Below, piece after piece: positions 6,323 through 13,372 of a stretch of 13,813 bases of DNA. The notes beneath the pieces were generated by a model. That model had not been told where the DNA came from. It worked only from the letters and a program-made list of their open reading frames with translations, and made no database searches. The position numbers and the translations under genes were made by a program. The stretch's first letter is position 1; the number at the start of each line of letters is the position of its first letter. Location of the stretch: contig CAJTYM010000066.1 of NCBI GenBank assembly GCA_910583835.1, positions 1 through 13,813 of the forward strand, read 5' to 3'. Source of the DNA: an uncultured Lachnospiraceae bacterium (lineage in GTDB: Bacteria; Bacillota; Clostridia; Lachnospirales; Lachnospiraceae).

Positions 6323-6497
6323 AGGAACATAAGTTTTGTGAAGTTGTAATAAATTTGTTATTTTTCTGGAAAAAATGCCAAAAATATTGACAACTAAATA
6401 AACAAAAAATACAAGCATTGGACTGAAAATGTCAGATAATTTATGGCGCAAAGGAAGATAGAATCTTCCATATTAACAGTTCCCTGAAAAACGGTAG

Positions 6498-6526
6498 TTG
6501 AAAAACTTTTCTGCATTTGGTATACT
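6498..6526 (+). promoter_or_regulatory. Promoter for the WecG/TagA-like gene
   Basis: TTGAAA (6498-6503), a 17-base spacer and TATACT (6521-6526). The start point would be near 6533, about 84 bases before the start codon. Confidence 0.65.
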
Positions 6527-6616
6527 TCTAAGATGGTTTAAGATTAGCAAAAAATAACATGGAAAAATGTTGATGCTTGCAATATTTATCAGTAAACGGA
6601 AGAATATAGGTGTTAT

Positions 6617-7309
6617 ATGGTAAAGAAACTGGATATTCTAGGCATAAGCCTGGACAACTATACAGTTCGTGAGGCAATGCTGCGCATAGAGGTGTGTTGG
6701 AATAATACGATTATGAGTACTGTGGAGACGATTTCCATGGACACGCTGGTCAAGGCACAGTCGGACGAGTTGGTAAAAAACTGCATAGAAAATCTGGATT
6801 TGGCAATTATTTGTGATAAGGAGATTTTGAAAGCGGCAGGCATTGTGTCTTCGCAGCGAATGAAAGAGACTGTGGAGAATGAATTTCCCAAAGAGTTCCT
6901 GCGCAGGGCAGCGCGCAATAAACGCACAGCGTATCTGTTGGGGGAATCTGGTGAACAGGTAGGGCTATTACAGGGATTTTTAAATGAGAGTTATGACAGG
7001 ATTAAGATTGCCGGAGTATATGCTTTGTCAGAGTGTGATGGAGATTACGATACGGTAATCAATGAAATCAACATTGCCACGCCCGATGTGATTCTGTCAG
7101 TCCTTCCCACGCCGGCTCAGGAATATTTTCTCAAAGAACACAAGGAAAAACTCAATGCCAAGATTTGGTATGGATTGGGAACAAATTATGCAGGCAGACA
7201 GGGGAAATCTGAGATGGCAGGTTTTGCGAAAAGGCTTATCCAGAAAGGAATCCTCCATACCCATCTCCTGCGTTACAAAAAGAATGACAGTGAGGATAGA
7301 AATGAATAG
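6617..7309 (+). CDS. Divergent WecG/TagA/CpsF-family glycosyltransferase
   Basis: A 230-aa protein that resembles the WecG/TagA/CpsF family (GT26), which adds N-acetylmannosamine or a related sugar to an undecaprenyl-linked acceptor in teichoic-acid or capsule synthesis. Visible matches: the N-terminal LDILGISLDNYTVREA, a Thr at 38 in the position of the family TxN motif, an Asp at 67, and QE (168-169) in the PTPAQE segment after PDVILSV. The family DG-G motif is replaced by CDKEILKAAGI, and the usual glycine-rich stretch near the C-terminus is WYGLGTNYAG. It is therefore a distant member, and its substrate is not predictable. The start has only a weak AGGTG upstream. It ends inside the first codons of the next gene, so the pair is probably translationally coupled. 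Confidence 0.68.
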   Translation: MVKKLDILGISLDNYTVREAMLRIEVCWNNTIMSTVETISMDTLVKAQSDELVKNCIENLDLAIICDKEILKAAGIVSSQRMKETVENEFPKEFLRRAARNKRTAYLLGESGEQVGLLQGFLNESYDRIKIAGVYALSECDGDYDTVINEINIATPDVILSVLPTPAQEYFLKEHKEKLNAKIWYGLGTNYAGRQGKSEMAGFAKRLIQKGILHTHLLRYKKNDSEDRNE

Positions 7310-8174
7310 GCTTACGATGAACAAACGTAATCCGGTGGTGCTATATCTGGCAATTATTGCCGGTACGGGGCTTCTGGCATTTGGAATCAAATGTATTTTC
7401 GACCCCGTCGGCCTGGTTACCGGCGGCTTTACCGGAATTGCGATTCTCCTAAAAAAGGTGACAGATTTTTTTTACGAAGGGGGAATTCCGCTGTGGTTTG
7501 CCAACTTGGCGTTAAATATCCCATTCTTTCTGATTGCCTTAAAAATAAAAGGAAAGCGGTTTATCTGGAGGACAGGCTGCGCTACGGTGCTGCTTTCCGT
7601 CTGGCTTTATGCAATACCTGAGTTGGATTTCGCTGCCGGAGATTATATCCTGGCAGCGGTTTTTGGCGGTGTGCTCGTGGGGACTGCCATGGGTATCATT
7701 TTGTGGGCAGATGCCACTACCGGCGGAACAGAGATGGTGGCGCTGCTGCTGCAAGGATGGCTGAAGCATTATTCGGTGGCGCAGATTATGCAGGTGCTGG
7801 ACGGTCTCATTGTAATTGTGGGAATGTATGTGTTTGGGCTGCGTCCCTCCATGTACGCGATTGTGGCAATTTTCATATCATCTAAAGTGATGGACACGAT
7901 TTTGGAGGGTATGAAATTTTCCAAAGCTGCATACATCATCACGGATTCCTATGAGCAGATAGCCAAACAGATAATGGAAGAGCTTGAGCGCGGGGTTACC
8001 GGCTTGGAGGCGCACGGCATGTATTCCGGCGATAAGAAATGTGTGCTGTACTGTGTTGTCTCTAAGAAAGAGATTGTGCGTCTCAAAGAGTTGGTGCATC
8101 AGAATGATAAGAACGCTTTTGTGGTAGTGGGGGATGTGAGGGAAGTTCTCGGAGAAGGGTTTATAGTACCATGA
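7302..8174 (+). CDS. YitT-family membrane protein (DUF161-DUF2179)
   Basis: A 290-aa protein with five or six membrane segments over residues 11-200 (YitT_membrane, PF02588; note the DPVGLVTGGFTG and DATTGGTEM segments typical of this family) and a cytosolic C-terminal DUF2179 domain (about 208-290), with GVTGLEAHGMYSG and ending DVREVLGEGF. Many Firmicutes have several paralogues; transport or signalling roles are proposed but not established. The ATG at 7302 is chosen for GAGGA five bases upstream; it overlaps the previous gene by eight bases. Another ATG at 7317 is possible. The stop codon is inside the first hairpin of the repeat at 8167. Confidence 0.85.
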   Translation: MNRLTMNKRNPVVLYLAIIAGTGLLAFGIKCIFDPVGLVTGGFTGIAILLKKVTDFFYEGGIPLWFANLALNIPFFLIALKIKGKRFIWRTGCATVLLSVWLYAIPELDFAAGDYILAAVFGGVLVGTAMGIILWADATTGGTEMVALLLQGWLKHYSVAQIMQVLDGLIVIVGMYVFGLRPSMYAIVAIFISSKVMDTILEGMKFSKAAYIITDSYEQIAKQIMEELERGVTGLEAHGMYSGDKKCVLYCVVSKKEIVRLKELVHQNDKNAFVVVGDVREVLGEGFIVP

Positions 8175-8280
8175 ATTGCTGCGCAATGACATGGTAACGT
8201 ATGCGCACTCCGGCGCGTATAATATCTGGCGATATTATAGCAAGAATTGCTGCGCAATGACATACTTTGTATACTATGCC
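8167..8280. repeat. Second type of structured intergenic repeat
   Basis: GAATTGCTGCGCAATGACAT occurs at 8173-8192 and 8244-8263. Around and between these are a TACCATG/CATGGTA stem (8167-8173/8190-8196), an ATGCGC/GCGCGT stem (about 8201-8218) and a perfect 9-bp TATAATATC/GATATTATA hairpin (8218-8226/8231-8239). The words GCGCACTC, CGGCGCGT and AATTGC-GCAAT also occur, in a different order, in the 91-297/5498-5703 family, suggesting a related or rearranged element. No open reading frame of note. Confidence 0.7.
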
Positions 8281-8314
8281 TATGGTGAAAAAAGTTGCAA
8301 ATAAAAAAATAATT

Positions 8315-8358
8315 GAGGAAATGCATAAAAAAATGTTGATTTCCTCTTTATTTTTTTG
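8315..8358 (+). terminator. Probable terminator of the glycosyltransferase-YitT operon
   Basis: GAGGAAAT (8315-8322) pairs with ATTTCCTC (8339-8346), followed by TTTATTTTTTT. An A-rich stretch before the stem is complementary to the T-rich tail, so it could work in both directions. The loop is 16 bases. Confidence 0.6.
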
Positions 8359-8391
8359 TGCTTTTGCATTAAAATATAAATTAGGTTGTTT

Positions 8392-8419
8392 TTGTGCCGA
8401 AAAATAACAGATATATAAT
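8392..8419 (+). promoter_or_regulatory. Candidate promoter of the CdaR-family regulator
   Basis: Exact TATAAT (8414-8419) with a weak -35, TTGTGC (8392-8397), 16 bases upstream. The start would be about 90 bases before the gene. Confidence 0.45.
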
Positions 8420-8517
8420 TTGTGAAAGTTGCATAGAACATAATGTACAAGTAATCGTTTGAGAAAGTTTTCACAAAAAGAGGTGTGACAAAAAGTAAAA
8501 GAAAGGGAGTGGGTAAA

Positions 8518-9606
8518 TTGATTTCAAATCAGATACTTCAAAATACGATTGATGGTTTAAAAGGAATTACCAGGATTGATTTATGCATTATTGACACGGA
8601 CGGAAAGGTTCTGGCGACAACATTTCAGGATACAGACAATTATGTTACAGCTGCGCTTGCCTTTGTGGAATCGCCGGCAGACAGCCAGGTTTTTTTGGGC
8701 TGTCAGTTTTTTAAAGTTTTTGACGATCATCAGCTAGAATATATCCTGCTTGCGAATGGGGACAGCGAGGATGTATATATGGTAGGAAAAATTGCCAGTT
8801 TCCAACTTCAGAATCTTTTGGTGGCATACAAGGAGCGTTTTGATAAGGACAATTTTGTCAAGAACCTGTTGCTGGACAATCTGCTTCTGGTTGATATCTA
8901 TAACCGTGCCAAGAAGCTTCATATTGATACGGAGGCCCGCCGGGTCGTATTTATAATAGAGGCTGCCCTGGAGAAAGACGGCAATGAAATGGAGAAAGTA
9001 CGTGGGCTGTTGGGCAGCAAATCCAGGGATTTCATTACTGCGGTGGATGAGAAGAATATCATTGTGGTAAAAGAAGTGCTGGAAAATGAAGGATACGATG
9101 ATCTCAATAAGACAGCGGAAGTTATTTTGAATATGTTCCACAGCAGCGACAATCAGGAAATTCACATTGCCTATGGGACGATTGTCAATGAAATCAAAGA
9201 AGTTTCAAGGTCATATAAAGAAGCGCGCATGGCGCTGGATGTGGGCAAGATATTTTTTGAGGACCACCGGATTATTGCATATTCCACGCTGGGGATTGGG
9301 CGTTTGATTTACCAGCTGCCGATTCCGCTGTGCAAAATGTTCATCAAGGAGATTTTCGATGGCAAGTCGCCGGATGAATTCGATGACGAGACGCTTACCA
9401 CGATCAATAAATTTTTTGAGAATAGCCTGAACGTGTCAGAGACGTCACGACAGCTTTATATCCACAGGAATACGCTGGTGTACCGTCTGGATAAGCTGCA
9501 GAAGAGCACGGGGCTGGATTTGCGTATTTTTGAGGATGCCATCACGTTTAAGATTGCGCTGATGGTAGTGAAATACATGAAATATATGGAGTCCTTGGAT
9601 TATTAA
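8518..9606 (+). CDS. CdaR/PucR-family transcriptional regulator
   Basis: A 362-aa protein. The N-terminal part (about 1-110) looks like a sensory domain (LCIIDTDGKVLATT near 22-35 is typical of the sugar-diacid-recognition type). The middle contains a PucR GGDEF-like region (about 140-265, with IAYGTIVNEIKEVSRSYKEAR). The C-terminus has a PucR-type helix-turn-helix (PF13556), with NVSETSRQLYIHRNTLVYRL beginning near residue 305. Family members regulate catabolic genes, but this one is 15 bases before ftsE and may control or respond to division or envelope functions. The start is uncertain: TTG at 8518 has GGGAG eight bases upstream and gives LISNQILQNT, like the usual family start; a GTG at 8485 is open but has its GAGG too close. 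Confidence 0.8.
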   Translation: MISNQILQNTIDGLKGITRIDLCIIDTDGKVLATTFQDTDNYVTAALAFVESPADSQVFLGCQFFKVFDDHQLEYILLANGDSEDVYMVGKIASFQLQNLLVAYKERFDKDNFVKNLLLDNLLLVDIYNRAKKLHIDTEARRVVFIIEAALEKDGNEMEKVRGLLGSKSRDFITAVDEKNIIVVKEVLENEGYDDLNKTAEVILNMFHSSDNQEIHIAYGTIVNEIKEVSRSYKEARMALDVGKIFFEDHRIIAYSTLGIGRLIYQLPIPLCKMFIKEIFDGKSPDEFDDETLTTINKFFENSLNVSETSRQLYIHRNTLVYRLDKLQKSTGLDLRIFEDAITFKIALMVVKYMKYMESLDY

Positions 9607-9621
9607 TGTTGGGAGGATTAT

Positions 9622-10305
9622 ATGATAAAACTTGAGAATGTCAGCAAAGCGTATTCGGCAGGGATACCGGCATTGAATGATGTCAGTCTGCATATTGAGA
9701 CCGGGGAGTTTGTGTTTGTGGTGGGAGACAGCGGTTCCGGGAAATCAACTCTGATTAAGCTTCTCCTGAAAGAATTGGAACCGACCAATGGCAGCATCAC
9801 CATCAATGGGCAGCGGCTGGGAAATATCCGTCATAAGGATGTGCCGAAATTCCGCAGGAATCTGGGGGTCGTGTTCCAGGATTTCCGGCTGCTCAAGGAC
9901 CGGAATGTCTATGAGAATGTGGCTTTTGCCCAGCGCGCGATTGGCAAGTCGGCGAAGAGTATGCGGCGCAAGGTGCCGGCGGTGCTGTCCATGGTAGGGC
10001 TTGCGGCGAAATACAAGTCATATCCCAGGCAGATTTCCGGCGGCGAGCAGCAGCGTGTGGCGATTGCGAGGGCATTGGTCAATGAGCCGAAAATCCTTCT
10101 GGCAGATGAGCCTACCGGAAACCTGGATACCCATAATGCATGGGATATCATGAAGCTTTTGGAAGAGATAAATCAGAGAGGTACGACTGTCCTGGTCGTT
10201 ACCCATAACCTGGAGATTGTCAAGACCATGAAAAAGCGTGTCATTACAATGAAGAAAGGCGTTGTCGTGAGCGACGAGCGTATGGGTGATGACCATGAGG
10301 ATTAG
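9622..10305 (+). CDS. ftsE: Cell-division ABC ATPase FtsE
   Basis: A 227-aa ATPase that with FtsX forms a membrane complex activating peptidoglycan hydrolases at division or along the cell wall. All ABC motifs are present: Walker A GDSGSGKST (35-43), Q-loop Q86 in VVFQDFRLL, signature ISGGEQQ (138-144), Walker B ILLADE (158-163) and switch His195. The VFQDFRLL-x-DRNVYENV stretch is typical of FtsE rather than LolD-type ATPases, and the length is normal. GGGAGG lies five bases before the ATG. The gene overlaps ftsX by 11 bases, as is usual for the pair. Confidence 0.95.
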   Translation: MIKLENVSKAYSAGIPALNDVSLHIETGEFVFVVGDSGSGKSTLIKLLLKELEPTNGSITINGQRLGNIRHKDVPKFRRNLGVVFQDFRLLKDRNVYENVAFAQRAIGKSAKSMRRKVPAVLSMVGLAAKYKSYPRQISGGEQQRVAIARALVNEPKILLADEPTGNLDTHNAWDIMKLLEEINQRGTTVLVVTHNLEIVKTMKKRVITMKKGVVVSDERMGDDHED

Positions 10306-11203
10306 TACATTTTTATATACACTGCGTCAGGGAGCCAAGAATATCTGGAAAAATAAAATGTTTTCCCTGGCTTCGATTGCCACAATGTCGGCCTGTATTT
10401 TCCTGTTCGGCGTGTTCTACTCCGTTGTGGTGAATTTTCAGAGCGTGGTGCAGGAAGTGGAATCCGGCGTTGCCGTCACCGTCTTTTTCGTGGACGGCGC
10501 CTCCCAGGAGCAGATGGATGAGATAGGAGTGCAGATAGGCAAGCGTGTGGAAGTCTCCAAGAAGGTGTTTGTGTCTGCGCAGCAGGCATGGGATGAGTTT
10601 CAAAAGGTCTATTTTGAGGGCGCAGAAGAGATGGCGGAGGGATTTACAAACGATAACCCCCTGGCAAATTCCGCCCACTATGAAGTTTATATGAATGACA
10701 TCTCCATGCAGGAATCCCTGGTTACTTATCTGGAATCATTAGATGGCGTCAAGGAAGTGAAAAGTTCAGATATAGCGGCAAATACCCTGACCGACTTTAA
10801 CCGCCTGATTGGCTATGTATCAGCCGGAATCATCCTGATCCTTCTCTGCGTTGCCGTGTTCCTGATAAGCAATACGGTTACCATTGGCATTGCGGTGCGC
10901 CGGGAAGAAATTGCGATTATGAAACTGATTGGCGCCACCGATTACTTTGTGCGCGCGCCCTTCATCGTGGAGGGAATTCTCATTGGGATTATCGGTTCCG
11001 CACTGCCGCTTACCGTATTGTATTTCATGTACCGGAGGATTATTTTCTATGTGGCAGAGAAATTCCGCTGGCTCAGCAGTATGCTGGAGTTTCTGCCGGT
11101 AGATAAGGTATTTGCCACGCTGGTTCCGGTGGGGCTGGTTCTGGGAGTAGGTATTGGGTTTCTGGGAAGCCGCCTGACGATACGCAAACACCTCAAAGTA
11201 TAA
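10295..11203 (+). CDS. ftsX: Cell-division protein FtsX
   Basis: A 302-aa membrane protein with FtsX topology: cytosolic N-terminus, TM1 (about 23-45), a large extracellular loop (about 46-170) and three further membrane segments (about 173-193, 222-243 and 272-292). The extracellular loop, which contacts the hydrolase or its adaptor, has the VAVTVFF and LESLDGVKEV segments common in FtsX. The C-terminal NTVTIGIAVRREEIAIMKLIGA is a strong FtsX hallmark. The ATG at 10295 is preferred because GGGTGAT ends four bases upstream; GTG 10286 and ATG 10289 are alternatives. It overlaps ftsE by 11 bases. Confidence 0.95.
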   Translation: MRISTFLYTLRQGAKNIWKNKMFSLASIATMSACIFLFGVFYSVVVNFQSVVQEVESGVAVTVFFVDGASQEQMDEIGVQIGKRVEVSKKVFVSAQQAWDEFQKVYFEGAEEMAEGFTNDNPLANSAHYEVYMNDISMQESLVTYLESLDGVKEVKSSDIAANTLTDFNRLIGYVSAGIILILLCVAVFLISNTVTIGIAVRREEIAIMKLIGATDYFVRAPFIVEGILIGIIGSALPLTVLYFMYRRIIFYVAEKFRWLSSMLEFLPVDKVFATLVPVGLVLGVGIGFLGSRLTIRKHLKV

Positions 11204-11260
11204 TCAGCATTTTAGTTTTTACATAAATAGTTGTTATAGTTAAAAGGAAAGAGGGATGAT

Positions 11261-12616
11261 ATGGACTTACAATCGAATGAGCAGCGAGAATTAGACGCCC
11301 AGGAACAGCTGGCGCGGGAATATGCCCTTTCAGAAAGCACACGTTATCAGGGAGGGATGGGGCAGCCGCCAAAGAAAAAGGGACCTGGCTTTGGACTTGG
11401 AATATTGATTGGAAGCTCGCTTACGCTATTGGTTGTTACGGTTGTGTTACTTAGCGCCTGGGCCCTTCTGTATAGCGCAAAGCCGTTGGCAGATAGCAAA
11501 GGCACCACAGCCCAGGAGACGAAGGGCACAAAAAGCGCTATTTTGGACAGTTCTGTGGAGAAAAAAGCCGGGGAACTGGCAGATTTGATGGACCAATATT
11601 ATTATGAAGCGATAGACAAGGATGCGCTGGTGGAGGGGATGTATGCCGGGATGACGGCAGGGCTGGGAGATCCTTATTCCGCCTATTTCTCGGCGGAAGA
11701 GTATGCTTCTTTTAACGAGAGCACGACTGGCATCTATTGCGGGATTGGCACGGTGCTGACTCAGGATGCGAAGACGAAGGTGGTCACCATCCTCCATGTC
11801 TATCCAGGGACGCCGGCGGAGGAAGTCGGCATCAAGGATGGAGATGTTATCGCCAAGGTGGGCGATATCGCCGGTGACAGCATGGAACTGTCTGAACTGA
11901 CCAACTACATTAAGGGGGAAGAAGGCACGACAGTCCATATCGAAGTGCTCCGCCAGGGGGAGAGCGATTACCTGGGCTTTGACGTACCGCGCCGGAAGAT
12001 TGAAGTGCCCACTGTGCAATACCAGATGTTGGAAGGCAATGTAGGGCTGATTCAGGTTACGGAATTTTCCACGGCAACGCCGGAGCAGTTCGATGCAGCG
12101 ATAAAAGACCTGCAGGGGCAGGGGATGGTATCAATGATTGTCGATTTGCGTGATAATCCTGGAGGCGTCCTGCAGTCTGTCTGTGACATGCTGGATGAGA
12201 TTTTGCCTAAAGGGCTGTTGGTGTACACGGAGGACAAATATGGAAACCGTTCCGACTATAAATCGGATGACAGCTGTATGGAGATTCCGCTGGCTGTGCT
12301 TATCAATGGGAACAGCGCCAGTGCGTCCGAGATTTTTGCCGGGGCAATCAAAGATTATAAATATGGGACTTTGATTGGCACTACGACTTTTGGCAAGGGG
12401 ATTGTCCAGACCATCATTCCCCTCAATGACGGCAGCGCCATCAAGCTGACAATGGCAAAATATTTTACGCCCAATGGCAATTATATTCACGAGGTTGGTA
12501 TCTCGCCGGATATTGAACTGGAATATGAATACCTCAGCCAGGAAGATGAGACATATAATCCCATGCATGATAACCAGGTGCTAAAAGCGTTGGAGGTTCT
12601 CGGCCAAGGTCAGTGA
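11261..12616 (+). CDS. C-terminal processing peptidase (S41 family, CtpA/CtpB-like)
   Basis: A 451-aa membrane-anchored serine protease. A cytosolic N-terminus with a KKK patch (38-40) precedes one transmembrane helix (about 45-71); the rest is extracellular. A helical lead-in with GLGDPYSAYFS (134-144) is followed by a PDZ domain (about 150-240, YPGTPAEEVGIKDGDVI) and the S41 catalytic domain. The catalytic set is S354 in NSASASE, K379 in FGKG and Q383, with the 25- and 4-residue spacings of CtpB. Such proteases trim C-termini of envelope proteins and can control cell-wall hydrolases. GAGGG precedes the ATG. It lies 57 bases after ftsX; a weak TATAGT in that gap may be an extra promoter. Confidence 0.93.
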   Translation: MDLQSNEQRELDAQEQLAREYALSESTRYQGGMGQPPKKKGPGFGLGILIGSSLTLLVVTVVLLSAWALLYSAKPLADSKGTTAQETKGTKSAILDSSVEKKAGELADLMDQYYYEAIDKDALVEGMYAGMTAGLGDPYSAYFSAEEYASFNESTTGIYCGIGTVLTQDAKTKVVTILHVYPGTPAEEVGIKDGDVIAKVGDIAGDSMELSELTNYIKGEEGTTVHIEVLRQGESDYLGFDVPRRKIEVPTVQYQMLEGNVGLIQVTEFSTATPEQFDAAIKDLQGQGMVSMIVDLRDNPGGVLQSVCDMLDEILPKGLLVYTEDKYGNRSDYKSDDSCMEIPLAVLINGNSASASEIFAGAIKDYKYGTLIGTTTFGKGIVQTIIPLNDGSAIKLTMAKYFTPNGNYIHEVGISPDIELEYEYLSQEDETYNPMHDNQVLKALEVLGQGQ

Positions 12617-12629
12617 GAGGAGATTTTTC

Positions 12630-13151
12630 ATGGATTCGGATTTACAGATTTTGGATATGGCAGGTGCAAGGCCGGAGCATTCAATGGTGATTGTTAATTT
12701 TGTATCCGCCATCAGGGAGCAGCTGAAAAACAGTACTTGCTTTGTATTTTCTGACAATGTCCAATATAAGTGGCGCACGAGAGATGGGGAAGAGAAAAAA
12801 GTGATTCCGGATGCCTCCATCAACTGCCGCACAAAGGTAAGGAAGGGCAATGTGTTCCTTGATATTCCGCGTTTTGTGATGGAGGTGCTGAGCCCATCCA
12901 CGGAGAAGTTTGACCGTGGGGAAAAGATGGAACTGTACCGGCAGCAGGAAGTTGATGAATACTGGATTGTTGACTGGGAAAACAGGAAAGTAGAGATTTA
13001 TAACCTTGATTATGATGAAAACCAAAAGCCGAGGTATTATCTGTGGAAAACGATTACGGAGGCAAATCAGGAAGAGTTGAAGATTGTTCATTTTCCCAAG
13101 ATAAGAATTACCTTTGAGCAGCTGTTTGCGGAAGTGGATTTGGATTTTTAA
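12630..13151 (+). CDS. Uma2/DUF820-family putative endonuclease
   Basis: A 173-aa protein of the Uma2 family (PF05685), which has a restriction-endonuclease-like fold. Visible core: VIPDASINC (58-66, D61), FVMEVLSPST (82-91, E85), a following K99 and the DEYWIVDW segment (109-116). These give the D-E-x-K-type pattern expected of the fold. The biological role of the family is unsettled; many members are scattered singletons. AGAGGAG lies seven bases before the ATG and the gene begins 13 bases after ctpA, so it is probably read with it. It is the odd member of an otherwise envelope-related run. Confidence 0.85.
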   Translation: MDSDLQILDMAGARPEHSMVIVNFVSAIREQLKNSTCFVFSDNVQYKWRTRDGEEKKVIPDASINCRTKVRKGNVFLDIPRFVMEVLSPSTEKFDRGEKMELYRQQEVDEYWIVDWENRKVEIYNLDYDENQKPRYYLWKTITEANQEELKIVHFPKIRITFEQLFAEVDLDF

Positions 13152-13152
13152 T

Positions 13153-13223
13153 TTTGAGTTTCTTCCTGTATTCCATCGGATTCCCTAAAATATCAGTTAA
13201 TATAAAAAATGGGGAAACTCAAA
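13153..13223 (+). other. Inverted repeat after the Uma2 gene
   Basis: TTTGAGTTTC (13153-13162) is complementary to GAAACTCAAA (13214-13223) across about 51 bases. There is no T run. It may end the long operon or simply be chance; the loop is unusually large for an intrinsic terminator. Confidence 0.35.
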
Positions 13224-13234
13224 CCAAAATGCAG

Positions 13235-13263
13235 TTGATTTTCAGATTCAGAAATGTTATATT
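13235..13263 (+). promoter_or_regulatory. Promoter of the putative antitoxin RNA
   Basis: TTGATT (13235-13240), a 17-base spacer and TATATT (13258-13263). The expected start is near 13270. Confidence 0.7.
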
Positions 13264-13269
13264 ATAGGA

Positions 13270-13372
13270 AAGGAGCAGCCGCCCACAAGCGTGGTTAGCC
13301 TCTCTAAGATATGTTTAAAATAAACCTACCTCCAATCCGCCAAGATTACAAGGTAGGTTTATTTATTTTCGC
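13270..13372 (+). ncRNA. Putative type I antitoxin RNA, convergent with the small toxin gene
   Basis: A predicted RNA of about 100 bases, starting near 13270 from the promoter at 13235-13263 and ending in the hairpin at 13318-13364 followed by ATTTTC. Its 3' half is antisense to the 3' end of the toxin mRNA, the usual arrangement of TxpA/RatA- and BsrG/SR4-type pairs. The limits are inferred from promoter and terminator only. A peptide frame that runs through the hairpin is not considered real. Confidence 0.6.
13318..13364. terminator. Bidirectional terminator shared by toxin and antitoxin RNAs
   Basis: AAATAAACCTACCT (13318-13331) pairs perfectly with AGGTAGGTTTATTT (13351-13364), 14 bp with a 19-base loop. 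T-rich sequence follows on both strands. The toxin stop codon (13363-13365) overlaps the stem. Confidence 0.8.

Larger units (their letters stand above)
6071..6497. other. AT-rich gene-free region with DnaA boxes and paired short repeats
   Basis: No credible coding sequence on either strand. It holds the DnaA-box cluster at 6213-6283, a 13-bp direct repeat TTGTAATAAATTT at 6100-6112 and 6344-6356 bracketing that cluster, a 10-bp inverted pair CTTTGCGCCA (6114-6123) and TGGCGCAAAG (6444-6453), an extended -10 at 6314-6322 and a 7-bp hairpin at 6453-6469. The layout resembles a replication-origin or DnaA-control region more than an ordinary spacer, but dnaA is not adjacent. Confidence 0.6.

Noticed and set aside
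6071..6497. Calling this region the chromosomal oriC
   Set aside because: DnaA boxes alone are not enough; dnaA/dnaN are absent, and no DnaA-trio or skew evidence is available from this window.
8173..8263. Two 20-base repeats as a minimal CRISPR array
   Set aside because: Only two units, the interval itself folds into hairpins, the words recur in another repeat family, and no cas gene is near.
10286..10294. Earlier GTG/ATG starts for ftsX
   Set aside because: They overlap the GGGTGAT sequence that best serves as ribosome binding site for the ATG at 10295.
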